Shown here piece by piece: positions 45,992-59,030 of a stretch of 64,000 bases of DNA (positions within the stretch are counted from its first letter, which is position 1; each line of letters starts with the position of its first letter). The DNA comes from Erigeron canadensis. Its lineage: Eukaryota > Streptophyta > Magnoliopsida > Asterales > Asteraceae. The notes beneath the pieces were generated by a model. That model was not told the DNA's origin and made no database searches. It saw only the letters and a list, made by a program, of their open reading frames with translations. The stretch is from the NCBI RefSeq assembly GCF_010389155.1, contig NC_057768.1, forward strand, positions 25,243,966 to 25,307,965, written 5' to 3'. Made by a program: the position numbers and the translations under genes.

Positions 45992-46890
45992 TCCTTTAAT
46001 TTGTTTGAAATTCTAAAACCACCTTATTTACATACTTAAGTTCTAGTACATACGTGCGATATATGTTAGTAAGGTAAAGAGCTTTAATTAAGAGCTTATA
46101 GCTTACCACTTGGCTCTTGCATCAACAAATCACAAAAATAAAGAATGGAAAATGTACGTTATGTATTATTGTATCCAGTTACATTTTTCCTAGGGGAGAT
46201 GAACAAATTAAGATCATATCGATCGGTTTGTCATCAATATATATAGGGATCGAGGACGTCTTAAGTTAATATGGGATCGTAGACTCCCTTTGTAAAGTGA
46301 TCATGATATATATGAAATTAAATTTTAGCCTAATATATTGTTGAAGCTAGTAATTAATTACTAACTTGCTAGTTCTCTAATATATACATATACATCTTTC
46401 AATTCCGCCATAGCATTCAACTCTGCAACTCTAATAACATTTAATTAGTAGCTTAACGCCATTCAGGAAGAAAAGAATTGAAATTACAGTGTATATATAT
46501 AGTAGCTAGCTTAATTAATTAATATATATGTATATATGGTTAAAAAGTGACATGAGCACAAGTTTGTCCCCTAAAAAAGAAGAAGAAAAAATGAATGGCT
46601 AGCTTGTGGACCACATGTGTGAACACCACTTTTTCTCCAATCTAGCTACTCATTTTTAACTTTACATATCCGATCCGGCGGATCAGGAACCAACAAACCC
46701 ATTAAGATCAATGTGTGAGAACTGAGAAGCGTCAGAATTTAAAGAAAAATAAGTAAACCCGCTAAAATATCATATGGTCGTCGTTTGGATGTTTGGTCAA
46801 ATTTCCGGTAAATTTGGTCAATCTTATAATATATCTCTTTTGTAGTAAAGGCAGTATAGTATGTCAAGGTTTGGTCAAAAGGCCGTATGA

Positions 46891-47130
46891 TACAACAACA
46901 ACAACAACAAGGTATCCAATCCCGACATAAGCCGGGCTATGGGGGAGGTATGATGTAGACAGATCTTACCCCTACTCAAAGGTAGAGAGACTGCTTCCAG
47001 ATCCACCGGAGTGGAAAGGGTTAGATCCACCTGAGTGGAAGCCTTAACCGGATAGGGATAATCTCGATCTCAAACTCTCAATTTCAATCTCACTCTTCGG
47101 ATCACAAATTCAGATCTTAGATACGATGTA
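46891..47130 (-). mobile_element. Au-type SINE, minus strand
   Basis: On the - strand the 3' part reads GGGGTAAGATCTGTCTACAT, then CATACCTCCCCCATAGC and TATGTCGGGATTGGATACC, and ends in (TTG)n, seen as a CAA run at 46894-46910 on the + strand. This conserved 3' region and TTG tail are hallmarks of the plant Au SINE family. The 5' head is less clear, so the right boundary is approximate. Confidence 0.6.
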
Positions 47131-47178
47131 TCTAAATGTTATACAATTCTTGGTAGAGTTGATATGATAATGTTTAAT

Positions 47179-47440
47179 ACTTCCTCTGTCCCATGCATTA
47201 AGCTTGTCCGCTTTTAAAATTTTTATAGTCAAATTTTACGAACCTTGACTTTAAAAGTTATTTTTTGCGTATAATATTTGATGAAAATTATATAAATTGA
47301 TTATGTTTTAGATATGTGTTTTATTGGTATAACTTTCATAAATTATTTTTGTATATAGTCAAAGTTGGTAAATTTGACTTTGAATTTTTAAAAATGAAAA
47401 CTTTAATACGACGGGGGACGGGAGGGGGGGGGGGGGGGGG
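47179..47440. mobile_element. Stowaway-like MITE ending in a 17-G run
   Basis: The left end TACTTCCTCTGTCCC and right end GACGGGGGACGGGAGG match the CTCCCTCCGTCCC terminus of Stowaway MITEs in inverted form. The interior carries GTCAAAGTTGGTAAATTTGAC and GTCAAATTTTACGAACCTTGAC, also typical. The right terminus has expanded into 17 consecutive G (47424-47440). A partial relative with the same right end is at about 50660-50711. Confidence 0.65.
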
Positions 47441-48827
47441 CGAAGACTAGTTTTACATTCGGTCTTAATTTCTCACATTTGGCAATGCTTAGCATTCAAG
47501 AAATCAATCTATGTTTAACTTTAGTAAAACTGTAAATATGTATATTGATGGATAGATAGGTAGTTGAGTTGCGTACGCCCGGATCGTTCCTATGTTTTAT
47601 CTTTTGGATGGCTCTAAATTCTGGAGCCATTTTCTTATCTAACAAATTGAAACATTTCTCCTTTATCGATCCGGGCTTGAGACGTACAAAAAAAACTAAC
47701 TTTACCGGCATTGTGTTGTCGATCTCTGATCGCCTAGCTAGCTTTATGTAATGGGGTTTTTAATTAATCATAAAATGGAACTAGCTAGTCCCAGTGCATA
47801 ACCTACAGCCCCAGGGTTGAAACTAATTTGGCTGTTGGTCTTCAATCTTTCCAAACCTAAACCTAGCTAATTAACCTAAGACATATATATATATATATAC
47901 CTGATGAATGGAACTAATTTGCCCTTATTAAATAGCATTCAAGAAATCAATCAAATAATTGATTAATTAAGATTTAAGAGGTGGTGGGGGAAGGTGAATC
48001 GATGTCCATGCAGTCACACGCGGGGCTAGCTGATCAGATCAGTGATCCATGTATCTATCTATACGTACAAAAGATGCAAATAAGATCTTGATGATTTTCT
48101 CCTAGCTAATTAAACACGGTACCCACCAAAGAGCTAGCTAGGTGACTATTTAGCTAGCAGTCAACAGGAATTGGACTTTTTATTTTTTTGAACGTTCAGA
48201 CTTTTATTCATACTCAACCACATCATTAATTCGGATTCAACCATTTGCTGCTTTCTAAACACCGCGGGCATTTACGTGTCACGCTGCAGAGACACGGAGT
48301 AGTAATTTTTTTTCTTTCCTAATATATAATACCTTCTTTATTTAATTGACTAGCTAATTAGTTAATTTTATGATCTCATCTGCATAGTACGTGAACATTA
48401 ATACTTTGTTGATCATCAATTATTGTAAAGGTGATGAAAGAATACATGCTCGTTAATTAGCCATGCAATAGTACTGGAGAGAAAAAAGACATGGCTAATT
48501 AATTACTTCCCGGCCATTTAATTAATATATAAGGTGTCTCTTCGGTTGAAATATTGGTGACAAAGTTAGGTCGGTCAATGATTGTATAGAAAGAGGCGTG
48601 TGTGTTTTTTTTATGGATTAAGATTTCCTAAAGTTAATATCAATTTAATAAATAAAGTTGATGGATGTAGACCATTGGATTAAAATCAATGGTTAAGATT
48701 AAAAAAACTTTGATTTTAATTAAATGGTGGAGATAATCCTAACTTTACCTATAAAGTTACTATAACTTTAAGAAATATCAATCCGTTTTTTATTAGGTGG
48801 TGTTGTTGTATTGTTAGACCTCATATG

Positions 48828-49138
48828 GCTTTTTTTGACAAGTAAAATTTTATTCGCACAAAAACTACCAAAACCACAACAGTGGGATGGTAGCAGCAAT
48901 TACAAGGCCCTTTTATTTACATATATCAAATCTATTCCAATCTTCCATGCTAAAATTACACTTTTTCATCCTATTCTTTGCCCAAAAGTAACTCGTATTC
49001 TTGATTTCTTGAAAAACTTTCTCAGCCCGTATCGTCTCTTTTTTGAATCTTTTGTTATTTGTTGCGCGCCATAGACACCAACATGTCACGAAAAGAATAC
49101 CTTTAAAGATTTTCTTAGATGTTTTTCCAAATCCCATA
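48828..49138 (-). mobile_element. 5'-truncated LINE insertion with 16-bp target duplication
   Basis: The 16 bp TGTTAGACCTCATATG occurs exactly on both sides (48812-48827 and 49139-49154). The insert starts with a T run (poly-A on the - strand). Its - strand frame ends in FVTCWCLWRATNNKRF, the C-terminal signature of plant L1 ORF2. Only about 310 bp remain, the 3' end of the element. This is a clear target-primed insertion. Confidence 0.85.
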
Positions 49139-49154
49139 TGTTAGACCTCATATG

Positions 49155-51460
49155 TAATCACTATTTATGTGATGGTAAATATTAATCATGCTAATCAAAT
49201 AATTATCTATTAATTATTTAGGGATAATTAAATCATTAATCAATAAATAATTAGATAAATGATCTTAAGGGCTTATTGATAATATTTTATTATAGCATAT
49301 ACTTACTATGGAAAACTAATTAACTCGAGCTCGCTCTATAATAGAAAAAAGTCTTTGTTTATGTAGATAGAGATCAATGATACAATTCTTACTCCCTGGA
49401 TGTAGATAGAGGTAAGTTGTCTAAATTTCACCTTAATTGATCTCATAATTAGTGGAAAAGGCTATTGGATGTTAAATTTCACCTCTAGCTACTAATTAAT
49501 TATTTTCAGAACTAGAAAAGTTAGACATGTTCGCATGAAGAACGCGCGACAACGGATCAATTGTATATTAAACTTACAATGTTTTTCTGATAAGTTATTT
49601 GTTACTAGCTAGTTACGAAATTCATAATAATCGCGCTGTATATCCTATCCACGTACGTTAGTACGTACTAATTAGTTTATCTAATTGAATAGAACTAATA
49701 TACGTACGGATGCATGTATGTTGGTGAAATTAATTAGTATATATGATGCTAGCTAGCAGCTAACTTTAATCAAGACATGCATATATGGTGGGATATGTAT
49801 TCAATTTAAAATTTGATATGATTGCTTTTAAAGTTAATTATTTATCGACATTCATATTCTAACACTGTGGGAGACACTAGAATATATACAAGAAAGAAAT
49901 TCCATTGAATTAAAAGGAAAGGTACAAAACAGAATGTCAAAATGAATGAAAATCACATCAATAAATGCATGTACTATTGTATTTAATTGGTTTAGTGAAC
50001 ATAACAATGATCTTTTAATTTACTAAACAGTTAAAGTATATTTAAAAAAAAAAAAACACTTGAAGGACATGTCATGTTTTGATGATCGAAGTGAAATTAC
50101 CAAGCATATCATATATTATTGAATCAGCAAAAGACAACAGATGTTAATCAGGGAGTGTTGACAAATCACTACTAACCTAATGTCCTAATTTATAGAAGTA
50201 TAAATTATGCTCGAGTTTCTAAGTTTTGATGGTGCTCACGGTACGTATGCTTAGTCCTTTAATTAATGAAAGCAGTGTGAAAGCATATATAACGAATAAA
50301 TGTGAAGAAATATATAGTCCCATCAAATCAAGTGACTAATCTATTGTCTAAATGGTTAAAAAAGCTTACTCATCCTCCTTTCTAATCAAGAAAAAGTGAT
50401 GTTTATTTTAATTTATTTAATATATAAGTCGATCGGTAACATGATTCAGTTATATGAAAAAATAGTGATGTTTGATATAATATGGGTCCCTAGCCAATAT
50501 TATCCGACCTCGATCCATCTTTCTTATTTTGACCCTTTTATGGGGGCAACTTTTTTTGGGTTCCCACAGTATTTTCATTGGCGGTATTGGAAGCTGGCGA
50601 AAAAACCCATAATCCATATTCATTTAGTAAATGGATATCCATGTTTTGGCGAAACAAAGTTATTTACGGTCAAAGTTGATCAACGTGACAATTAAAATGG
50701 GACGGAGGGAGTAATAATTTGTTATACGTAACCCAAATAAAAACGTTAAGAGTTTGAAAAAGAAAATTTTGGTGTTACGATATTTATTCTAGCTAGCTCA
50801 CATAACTCATCGATATCTTTATTATTATATTATCTATACTTCTAATATTTTTTTCCTCAAAACTTTCTACTTTAAAAATACTAAAAATACTCTTCACTTT
50901 TATTCAATAATTTAAACATCTTTATCTAATATACCTATAATACCCTTAATGAAATAATTTACAGTATATATAGATCCTCCAACACTTAAAATAATTACAA
51001 TACCACCTTTAAAATCAACTACTTTAAAATCACAACCCTCACCGTCGCCGCATTGTTTTTTATAAGTATATTTGGAAATTTTATGATATGACAAGCGTAT
51101 ATTTTTTCTTAAAAGACTTCTATTTTAATTATGATATCATAAAATTTTTAAAATTTTCTTAAAAAATAAATAACCCTTTAAGTGCTTAATCAAAGTCCTA
51201 ATCATTTATTGGAATGAAATGACTTTTTTATCATAATAATGTAATAGTTAATTTTATATATAAATTATTACATTATTGTATCATAATAAACATTACATAT
51301 ATTTTTTTAAATATATTTTCTTGCTATAAAATTTTAATAAAAATGCATGGATTGAATCAGGTTGATTAGTTAGTTAATTAGAAATAAAGGTTGAAAACTC
51401 CGGAAAAACATATACCATGTTCAACATACTTATGTCCAAAGATTTAACCATATATATATA
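49155..51460. other. AT-rich spacer with minor relics
   Basis: No gene is seen. A Stowaway right end is near 50660-50711. At 50833-51060 sequence starting TCTATACTTCTAATATT and ending ACCGTCGCCGCATTG looks like a decayed + strand Helitron. The rest is AT-rich. Confidence 0.4.
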
Positions 51461-52020
51461 CTAGGATTTTTTTACCCGTACGATGTGCGACTGTTTTAAA
51501 AAGGTGATCAATAAAGTGAGATTTGAGTTAAACTTGGTTAAAAAAACATTTAATGAAACGCTTAATATGTGAACAAATGACTTAATGGAATGAATCAATA
51601 ATGATCGTAAAAAAAATATATGGACGAACAATCTATTTAGTTTCACTTAATTAAATTAGTAATAACGTATTCATTATCCAATCATTAAACTAATTGTTAT
51701 ATACACTTGTTTTGAACTAACTCTTCGTCTACCATCATAATATTTTTCTCATCATCACAATGAAAAATTGTATTGTTAAAAGACAAAAGAAAAAAGAGAT
51801 TATATTAACCATTATCATAAAATTCAAAAAAAGATAAAAGAATTAAACCAAAAATTGTACATAATTTCCATAGTGATATGAACGAAAGAATTAACATAAC
51901 TCTTTCAGAAAGTTATGATATGGAGTTGACACATAGGATAAAATCTTATGTGGCAATTTTTCAAATTAGTTTTAGATTGCAAGAGGGCTTTAAAATGCTT
52001 GGTTAACTATTGTTTTATAA
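51461..52020 (-). mobile_element. Non-autonomous Helitron, right edge decayed
   Basis: The left edge, after a host A at 51460, reads CTAGGATTTTTTTACCCGTA followed by CGATGTGCGAC, the - strand 3' terminus of a Helitron with a weakened hairpin. The right part (GACACATAGGATAAAATC, then TTATGTGGCAATTTTTC) matches the 5' region of the Helitron at 37262-38305. The 5' end itself is degenerate, so the right coordinate is approximate. Confidence 0.5.
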
Positions 52021-54030
52021 GAGTTATAAATATATATATGTTTTAGGTAAAATAAAACAATTATTAAAGTAAAACAAATAAAACAATATGTTTTTTTTTT
52101 TCCACTAAAGATCACTGTGCATCATGAAAATCATCGTATATCAATTGCTTCGTGAATCGTTGTGCATCAATTAGAAGATGATCTAAGGATCAAGATTTTA
52201 TCTTATTTGTTTTACTTTAATATTTGTTTATATATATCTCACATAACACATGTTCAACATAAATATAAAATTTAACCATCAGTTCATTTTGACCATTGCA
52301 TATAGCGAGAAAAAAATACCACTTCGCGAAAGCTCACAAAGTTCAAAATTATTAACACTTACCTATTTTGCATTACGGACATCACTTGAAAAGCAAACTT
52401 GTTAATGCAAATTAAATTAAATGGTTTGATTCATCTATTATTTTTATATTAACTAAGAAACTCTGAGAACTTAATTACTGAAAAATCCTTCTTTGAAAAA
52501 TTACACTAAAAGCTATAGAGTGACCGATAAAATTCATCTATATCATATCTCTTGTGATAGGAATGTGTGCTTTTCATCAGCTGAAGTTGTCGGAAACCAA
52601 CCTTTTAGAAAACACATACCTTCTCCATCTGAGGTAGGCTCTATACATGTGAACAATTTCAGCCTCAAACTTGTTTTTAAAAAGTTTGGTAGATCAATCA
52701 CAACTAATATGCTTTTCATTAATTCTAAAAGTTTCAAAACTTGTGGGTATGTCCGTATGTATGGGCAAATTGTAAAAGAATGAAAATGTAAAAAGAGTAA
52801 CTTATATGTGCTCCAAGTAATATCTTTTAACTCTTTAATAAAGCATTTTATTTTATTTTTAATAAACTTTCCCGCCTTTGATAACATCTATATACCTCTA
52901 AATATTTTATCTTCATCACATCCCACCCATTAATCTACCAAAAATACTCTAAACAATTTTCACCCCAAACCTATAAAATAAGTACACCATTCCTTTTAAA
53001 TTAAAAACTTTTACATTAAAAATCATCCTACCAGGGTTGCCACCCTGTTGCCATCGAATCCACTATCACCCGTCGTCACCACTATCACACGTCGCCACTA
53101 CCGCAAATGTTGCCGCATCGTGCGGATATAATTGCTTTCAAAAATAAATGCAAGATTATATGTGTGTAATTGATATAGTGGATTCGATATATATTAATTA
53201 TGACATAAATTTGCATTTGAGGCACCGAACTTGTATGTTATTGGAAACATATAGGTTATTTCTATATAAACTGTGTAGTTACATTTCTTTTACTTAATAA
53301 AAGTGGTGATCTTAAGTACATAAAAATTAAAAGAGTCTATCAATCAATTTGAAATAAACAAAAGGTATAATGTGACTCAAAATTAACATGTTTTATGGAT
53401 GTTCGATTTTAATTCAACAAAAAACATTACTTACTTTTAGTGATTAATACATGTGTTGTGATCATTTAAAAACTAAATTTGTATGAAAACCAAAAAATTT
53501 ATCAAACACACTATGATTTGAAACTTAATACAATGTGCTTATAGCTTCCCACCATCACCACTACCATCACCATTGCTGGAAATAGTGATGCAGCACGGGT
53601 GAAGCCTTTAATCGAACTGCTGCGCCGTTCAATGGGACTTCGCCCTTTTAAGTAGCCTACCTTGAGGCATTTACAAAGAGGTTAGAAGCTGGACGCATAT
53701 AAGAATGGTGTGAATTTGATGTGCGACGATCTAAAAGATAGTGTGGTGGTTTGATACGGTAAGGACGCTGAGCTTATTGTCATAGCTCCGCCATAGCATC
53801 GCCAGAGGAAGAGGATCAGAAAAGGAATGATGATGGTGGTGGTGAGCAGCTATAAATACATTATGTTAAGTTTTAAAACATAATATGTTTAACGAGTTTT
53901 CTTATTTTCACATAAATTCTAGTTTTTAAGTCAACGTTTCACTTCAATACATTATGTTTATCGATAATTCGATTTAACAGGTGAGCTGTGAGCAAACAAA
54001 AGGTTTTTTTTTTGGGCAGTCCGCCCCGGC
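52021..54030. other. Spacer left of the kinesin gene
   Basis: No gene is seen. At about 52890-53125 another Helitron-like relic begins TCTATATACCTC and ends with CACTACCGC and GCCGCATCGTGCGG. At 53555-53830 there is a GC-richer stretch with CACCATCACCACTACC and short frames, unassigned. Confidence 0.4.
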
Positions 54031-54110
54031 TCACATAATGGGCTTTGAAGTGGGCTCAAGTCAATATACCATTTCTAAAGATTGAAATAAAAGAACGAAT
54101 ATATCCCGCC
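54031..54110 (+). promoter_or_regulatory. Site II and E2F-like motifs upstream of the kinesin gene
   Basis: TGGGCT occurs at 54039-54044 and 54051-54056, matching the site II motif TGGGCY common in genes active in dividing cells (TCP targets). TATCCCGCC at 54102-54110 is one base from the E2F consensus TTTCCCGC. They lie 90-165 bases upstream of the start codon. Motif matches are seen; function is inferred. Confidence 0.35.
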
Positions 54111-54201
54111 TAAGAAATTCAAATCCAAAAACACCCACAAAATCAGATCCAATCCATCCATCCAACTCTGAATCAATAATTAACCAAAAGTTGAAGAAAA
54201 A

Positions 54202-57200
54202 ATGGAGAAAATATGTGTAGCAGTTAGAGTAAGACCACCTGTAATTGTTAGATCAGAAAATTCTGTCGATAACAACAACAACAATCAGTGTCAATGGAAA
54301 GTTGAAGATAATCGAATTTCGCTTCATCGCTCTCTTACCGGAACCCCTCTTCCCCCTTCTATTTCTTATACTTTCGGTTCGGTCTTGTTCCCTCTGTTTA
54401 TAAAACTTTCTTTTTTTATTATTATTATTACAATCATTTTTATTTATTAATTTTGTATGTTGTATATATATGTATATGTATAGATCATGTTTTCGATCAA
54501 GATTGTTCGAATGCTAGCGTTTATGACCATCTTACAAAGGATATCATTCATGCCGTTGTTGACGGATTTAATGGTAAGCCCAGATACCCTCTTGTTAGTT
54601 TTTTGAAAAGTTGATTACTTTATGTTTAAATTGGGACAAAAGGGTCTGAATTGCACATTGAGATAGCTTAGGTTATATTAAAATCGACGTTTTTTCTCTT
54701 TATTAATTCGATTTATGTTGTTGATTGATGAGATAAGATGTCGCGGTTGTATAGTAGTTTAAAAAGATTTACACCCTTTTTGCCCCTTTACGTCTTGGAT
54801 CGTTTTTGTAGACAGTTATGAGTTTAAAATGTTTCATTTATAATAAGTCTGATTATGCAAATTAGGCCAGAAGCTAAAAAATTGTGCTATCTGTAGGTAC
54901 GGCGTTTGCATATGGGCAAACAAGTAGTGGAAAAACGTTTACTATGAATGGGTCTGAAAATGATCCCGGAATTATTCACAGGGCTGTCAAAGATATTTTT
55001 GCCAAGACAAGCATGGTATTTTCTAGCGCCTTTCTAGGTTTGATGTATTATGGTAACGTTAAAAGCTTGTGTGTGTTTCTAAAATTATAGAAATGGTTTG
55101 CAGTCGATTGATAGGGAGTTTCTCATTCGAGTTTCATACATGGAGATATATAATGAAGAAATTAATGACCTTTTTGCTGTTGAGAACCAGAAACTGCAGA
55201 TACATGAAAGCTTGGAGGTGTGTGAGGATACATACTGACATTTATTGGTACTTTGATAGAGTATTACAATATGAGTGTTCTTTTACTGATATTCGTTGTT
55301 TTCCAGCGTGGAATATTTGTTGCAGGCCTTCGGGAGGAAATTGTTAATAGTGCTGAGCAAGTACTGCAGCTCATTGAAATGGGGGAAGGTTTGAGACTAA
55401 TTTTGAGATTTTTTTTATATGTGTGAATGTGTCTATGTATGTAGTTATTTATATCAGCATGTGTGTTGATCTGATCTGAAACTGCTTCTTCCAGTTAACC
55501 GTCATTTTGGTGAGACTAATATGAATGTCAGAAGCAGTAGATCCCACACTATCTTTCGAATGGTATGTTGGGCTTCTGTGGAAATATTATGATGATAGTA
55601 ATATAAAAGTTTGATATATTATTGTTATATTGTTCGAATCCGTATTAATAGTGTTACTTATATAATCAGGTGATTGAGAGCAAAGGGAAAGAGTCGAGTG
55701 CTACCGATTATTCAACTTTCGATGATGCTATTCGTGTTTCTGTCTTGGTTTGTAACTTTCTGTATTCACACCGACTCCTTAATTGGAATCTATAGTAAAT
55801 TTATTTGTATCATGAGTTGCTCCTTCTCTATCTGGAATTAGAATTTGGTGGATTTAGCGGGATCTGAAAGGATTGCCAAAACTGGAGCTGGTGGAGTTCG
55901 ATTGAAGGAAGGAAAGTTCATCAATAAAAGTTTAATGATTCTTGGAAATGTCATTAACAAATTGAGTGAGGGTGCAAAGCAAAGGTATTTCATAATATCT
56001 ACTTGATTAACTAATTATGTATAACTGAAATGGTGAATTATATGATTGCATTGTTTTTGCAGGGCACATATTCCCTATCGAGATAGTAAGCTCACCCGTA
56101 TTCTTCAACCTGCCCTTGGTGGCAATGCAAAAACTTCAATTATATGTACCGTAGCACCCGAGGAGGTAGTACAACATATTGTGTTTTTCTTCTGCTATTC
56201 ACCACGTCTGATGCACGTGTTAATTATTTTTAACTGGTTTATATAGGTTCATATAGAAGAAACAAAAGGAACCCTTCAATTTGCCAGCAGAGCTAAACGT
56301 ATTACCAACTGTGTTCAAGTAAATGAGGTATGCTTTATATTAAATTTCTCCTTTTTATGTTGATGTGTATGCATTTAAGTTATCGTAGTTGACATAATCT
56401 TTATTTCTCTCCAGATTCTTACAGATGCTGCGTTACTAAAGCGACAAAAGATTGAGATAGAGGAACTACGCAAGAAACTTGAGGTGAACTATACAAGTTG
56501 AGGTTGTGTCGCCATGATTGGAATTAAAATTTTTCTTGATTTACTTTGTTAGGGATCTCATGCGGGGGTTCTGGAGCAAGAAATCTTGAATTTGAGAAAT
56601 GACATGCTCAAGGTACCCTTGGATAGTATGTGTATCATGCACCTAGTCACTCATCATCTTATTATACAAAAAATAGAAAACCAGTCACCAATTATAGAAC
56701 TATGGCTTTATGTTTGGTTTTCAATTGTTTTTTCCATTTATCAGTTTGAACTGGAGCGTGAAAAGCTTTCCATGGAATTGGAGGAGGAACGAAAATCACG
56801 CAGGGAAGGAGTTTCAGCACAGGCAAGTTTATAAAAACTACACTAAAACTTCTTTCTTCTATGTTTTTTTTTTAACTTTATCTCTTCTATATCAACACAT
56901 ACCGTCTTTTAGACATGGCTGATATTTAAATTGGTTTTAGGGTAGCAACTCTATGAAAGAAAATCTGAGAGAAGAAGTGAGTGACACTTGTAGTACACAG
57001 CAAGGAGATGCTTTTAGTACCCCTACTTATAAACCGGTTGCAAATGCATTTGTTGCTAAACGATCTTACCGCTCTAGAACACCTGATTTTAGCCCTCTTC
57101 CAGATGAATTTGGTGATATTGCTGATGAGGATACATGGTTCAAGATGAACAAAGGCTTCATCGCTGACCTTGATTCAATTGGTATGACACCTGCAAAGCA

Positions 57201-59030
57201 AGTTTCTTCGGTTCCACCAATTGATGAAATTTCTGTAAGTTTAACTTATAATTTTATTGTTTTTGTGTTGTATTATGACACATGTTAGGATGTAATCACG
57301 AATCAATACTGTTATGATAAGTTACAATCTTCATTTACAGGATTTGAAAGCTGACTGTTACAAAGAAGAAGTTCAGAATCTTCGAAAGCAATTGCAGCAA
57401 GCTATTGATGAAAAAATAGGCTTTGAGGTAAGTTTCTTGTGATTTAATCATACCATTTTCTATTTCTTGTGATTATAACATTATGGCATGATCCTTTTGT
57501 TTGTTCTCTTATGCATAACAAGTATATTTAATGTCTGCACTTAAGTGTATAATTATAGTTATCCACCTCATAGCATTTGCAATAATTTACCTGCAGAAAC
57601 AACACAAAGAACAACTAGTTCTGAACAACCACCTAATGGAAGAGATATCAAGACTCAAAAAAGAAGTTACAGTGATCCAGGAAATTCCTCAGAAGTTGAA
57701 CGAGTCCTTGGCTAATTGCAAAGCCGTAAATGAAGATATGGTCTCTGCTTTTCAGGTACAATGCATGCTTTTGTGCCAATAAAAGCAACAATAAAAACAA
57801 TGCATCTACACTTGTCTTAAGTCAATTATGCAATATTAAACTGCTCAAAGAATCTAATCAGAAATATTTTGATGACTTGAAAAAACAGAGTTTTGTAGTA
57901 GATGAGAAGTCCCCGACTTCAAAATTGTTTTCAAGCACAAGTGATATTTTTTCGTCACTTATATCAACTTTTGAAGCACATGTCTCTATGGCCATGGATG
58001 CGTTTAGAAGTACAAGTGATAACAATGAAGAACATAAAGCGGCTGCTTTGGAGAAACAGAGCAGCTCAACAAGAAAATCACCTATTCTAGATAAGGTAGC
58101 TGCCTGGACAAAATTATCAAGAAGTTACATGCCCATTTTGATATTATTCGTCATCTTAATCTTGAGTAGTTATCTCGTCTAGTCCAGGTATCTCGTATTC
58201 TAATTATTTGCTTAGCTCTATGATCCCATATACAAATTATAATTAATAAATGAACAATGAACTTTACTGCTAAATGGTTGGTTGTCTACATTTGGAAATT
58301 GGAAATTAGCAATCCATTCTTCAACTGTTTGGTTAAAATTCCAATCTCAGGCTTCTACTTTTTTCATCTTAATGGATCTCTATAGCTTCTTTGTCTCTCA
58401 ATATCCAGTTTTTGAAAACGGGAGCTAGGTAATCGAATGATCTTCTAACTTACATGCATTGCATCAGTTTCTGCATAGAACAAACCCTTTAGGCTGTTCC
58501 ATGTGTACCTTAATCATATTCTATTATTCTGTTTGTGAACTCTTTTTTATATCATTTTGGTGATCTTAACCACAATTCGTGGATAATTTTAGGACTTCAA
58601 TCTGGGAGAAAAAGTTGCTTCTTGGAAGGCTGAAATGAGTGATGAAATAAAAATGATTAAAGAAAGATATGAGAGGCTGGAGCAAGAGTTGATTACGAAG
58701 AACCACCTTCTTGAAGGTTCTAAAGAAATAATTCATAGTCTCGAAAAAGAGTCTCAGCTATTATTAGAAGAAAGGGATGACTTACTCCAGACTGCATCTG
58801 ATTTGTCAAAAAGAGTTGCATCATTAACTCAGGAAAATGAGAAGGTTTTGCAAGATTTGAGCTCTGAAATTCAGAGGAGGAAAGATCTTGAAACACAAAT
58901 CAAACAGTTTAGCATTGCTTTTGCTTCCCGTCAAAGGACACTCATGTCATTCCATAGCGAGTTCAAATCTAAACTCGACCACTTGAAAGCTCAAAGTCCA
59001 GTTCTAGGAACCAAGTCTATTGGATGTTGA
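54202..59030 (+). CDS. KIN7N: Kinesin-like protein KIN-7N (CENP-E-like)
   Basis: This is an N-terminal, plus-end-type microtubule motor of the plant kinesin-7 family. Eighteen exons read in frame: 54202-54376, 54484-54573, 54897-55015, 55104-55217, 55307-55388, 55495-55562, 55670-55747, 55842-55984, 56063-56165, 56247-56327, 56415-56483, 56553-56612, 56745-56822, 56941-57234, 57341-57427, 57597-57755, 57889-58095 and 58593-59030. They give about 814 aa, near Arabidopsis KIN-7N (At1g59540, about 820). Motor motifs are intact: P-loop GQTSSGKT at 95-102, switch I SSRSH at 207-211, switch II DLAGSE at 246-251, and [20 protein letters not shown] neck and coiled-coil tail follow, with the family-specific [17 protein letters not shown] and FSIAFASRQ. 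One intron (56823-56940) has a GC donor. The exon 17 start is uncertain. Confidence 0.92.
58096..58182 (+). other. Read-through tail in the last KIN-7N intron (membrane-anchor-like)
   Basis: If the donor at 58096 is not used, translation goes on for 28 codons to a stop at 58180-58182. The tail is [10 protein letters not shown], then [18 protein letters not shown], a hydrophobic stretch of about 18 residues at the very C-terminus, as in tail-anchored proteins. The frame is open from 57730 through this point. The normal splice skips it to the coiled-coil exon at 58593. No transcript evidence is available. Confidence 0.3.

Larger units (their letters stand above)
45992..48811. other. Spacer right of the bZIP gene
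   Basis: The bZIP 3' region comes first. A SINE (46891-47130) and a Stowaway-like MITE (47179-47440) follow. The rest is AT-rich with many CTAGCTAG-type motifs and no recognised gene. Confidence 0.4.
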
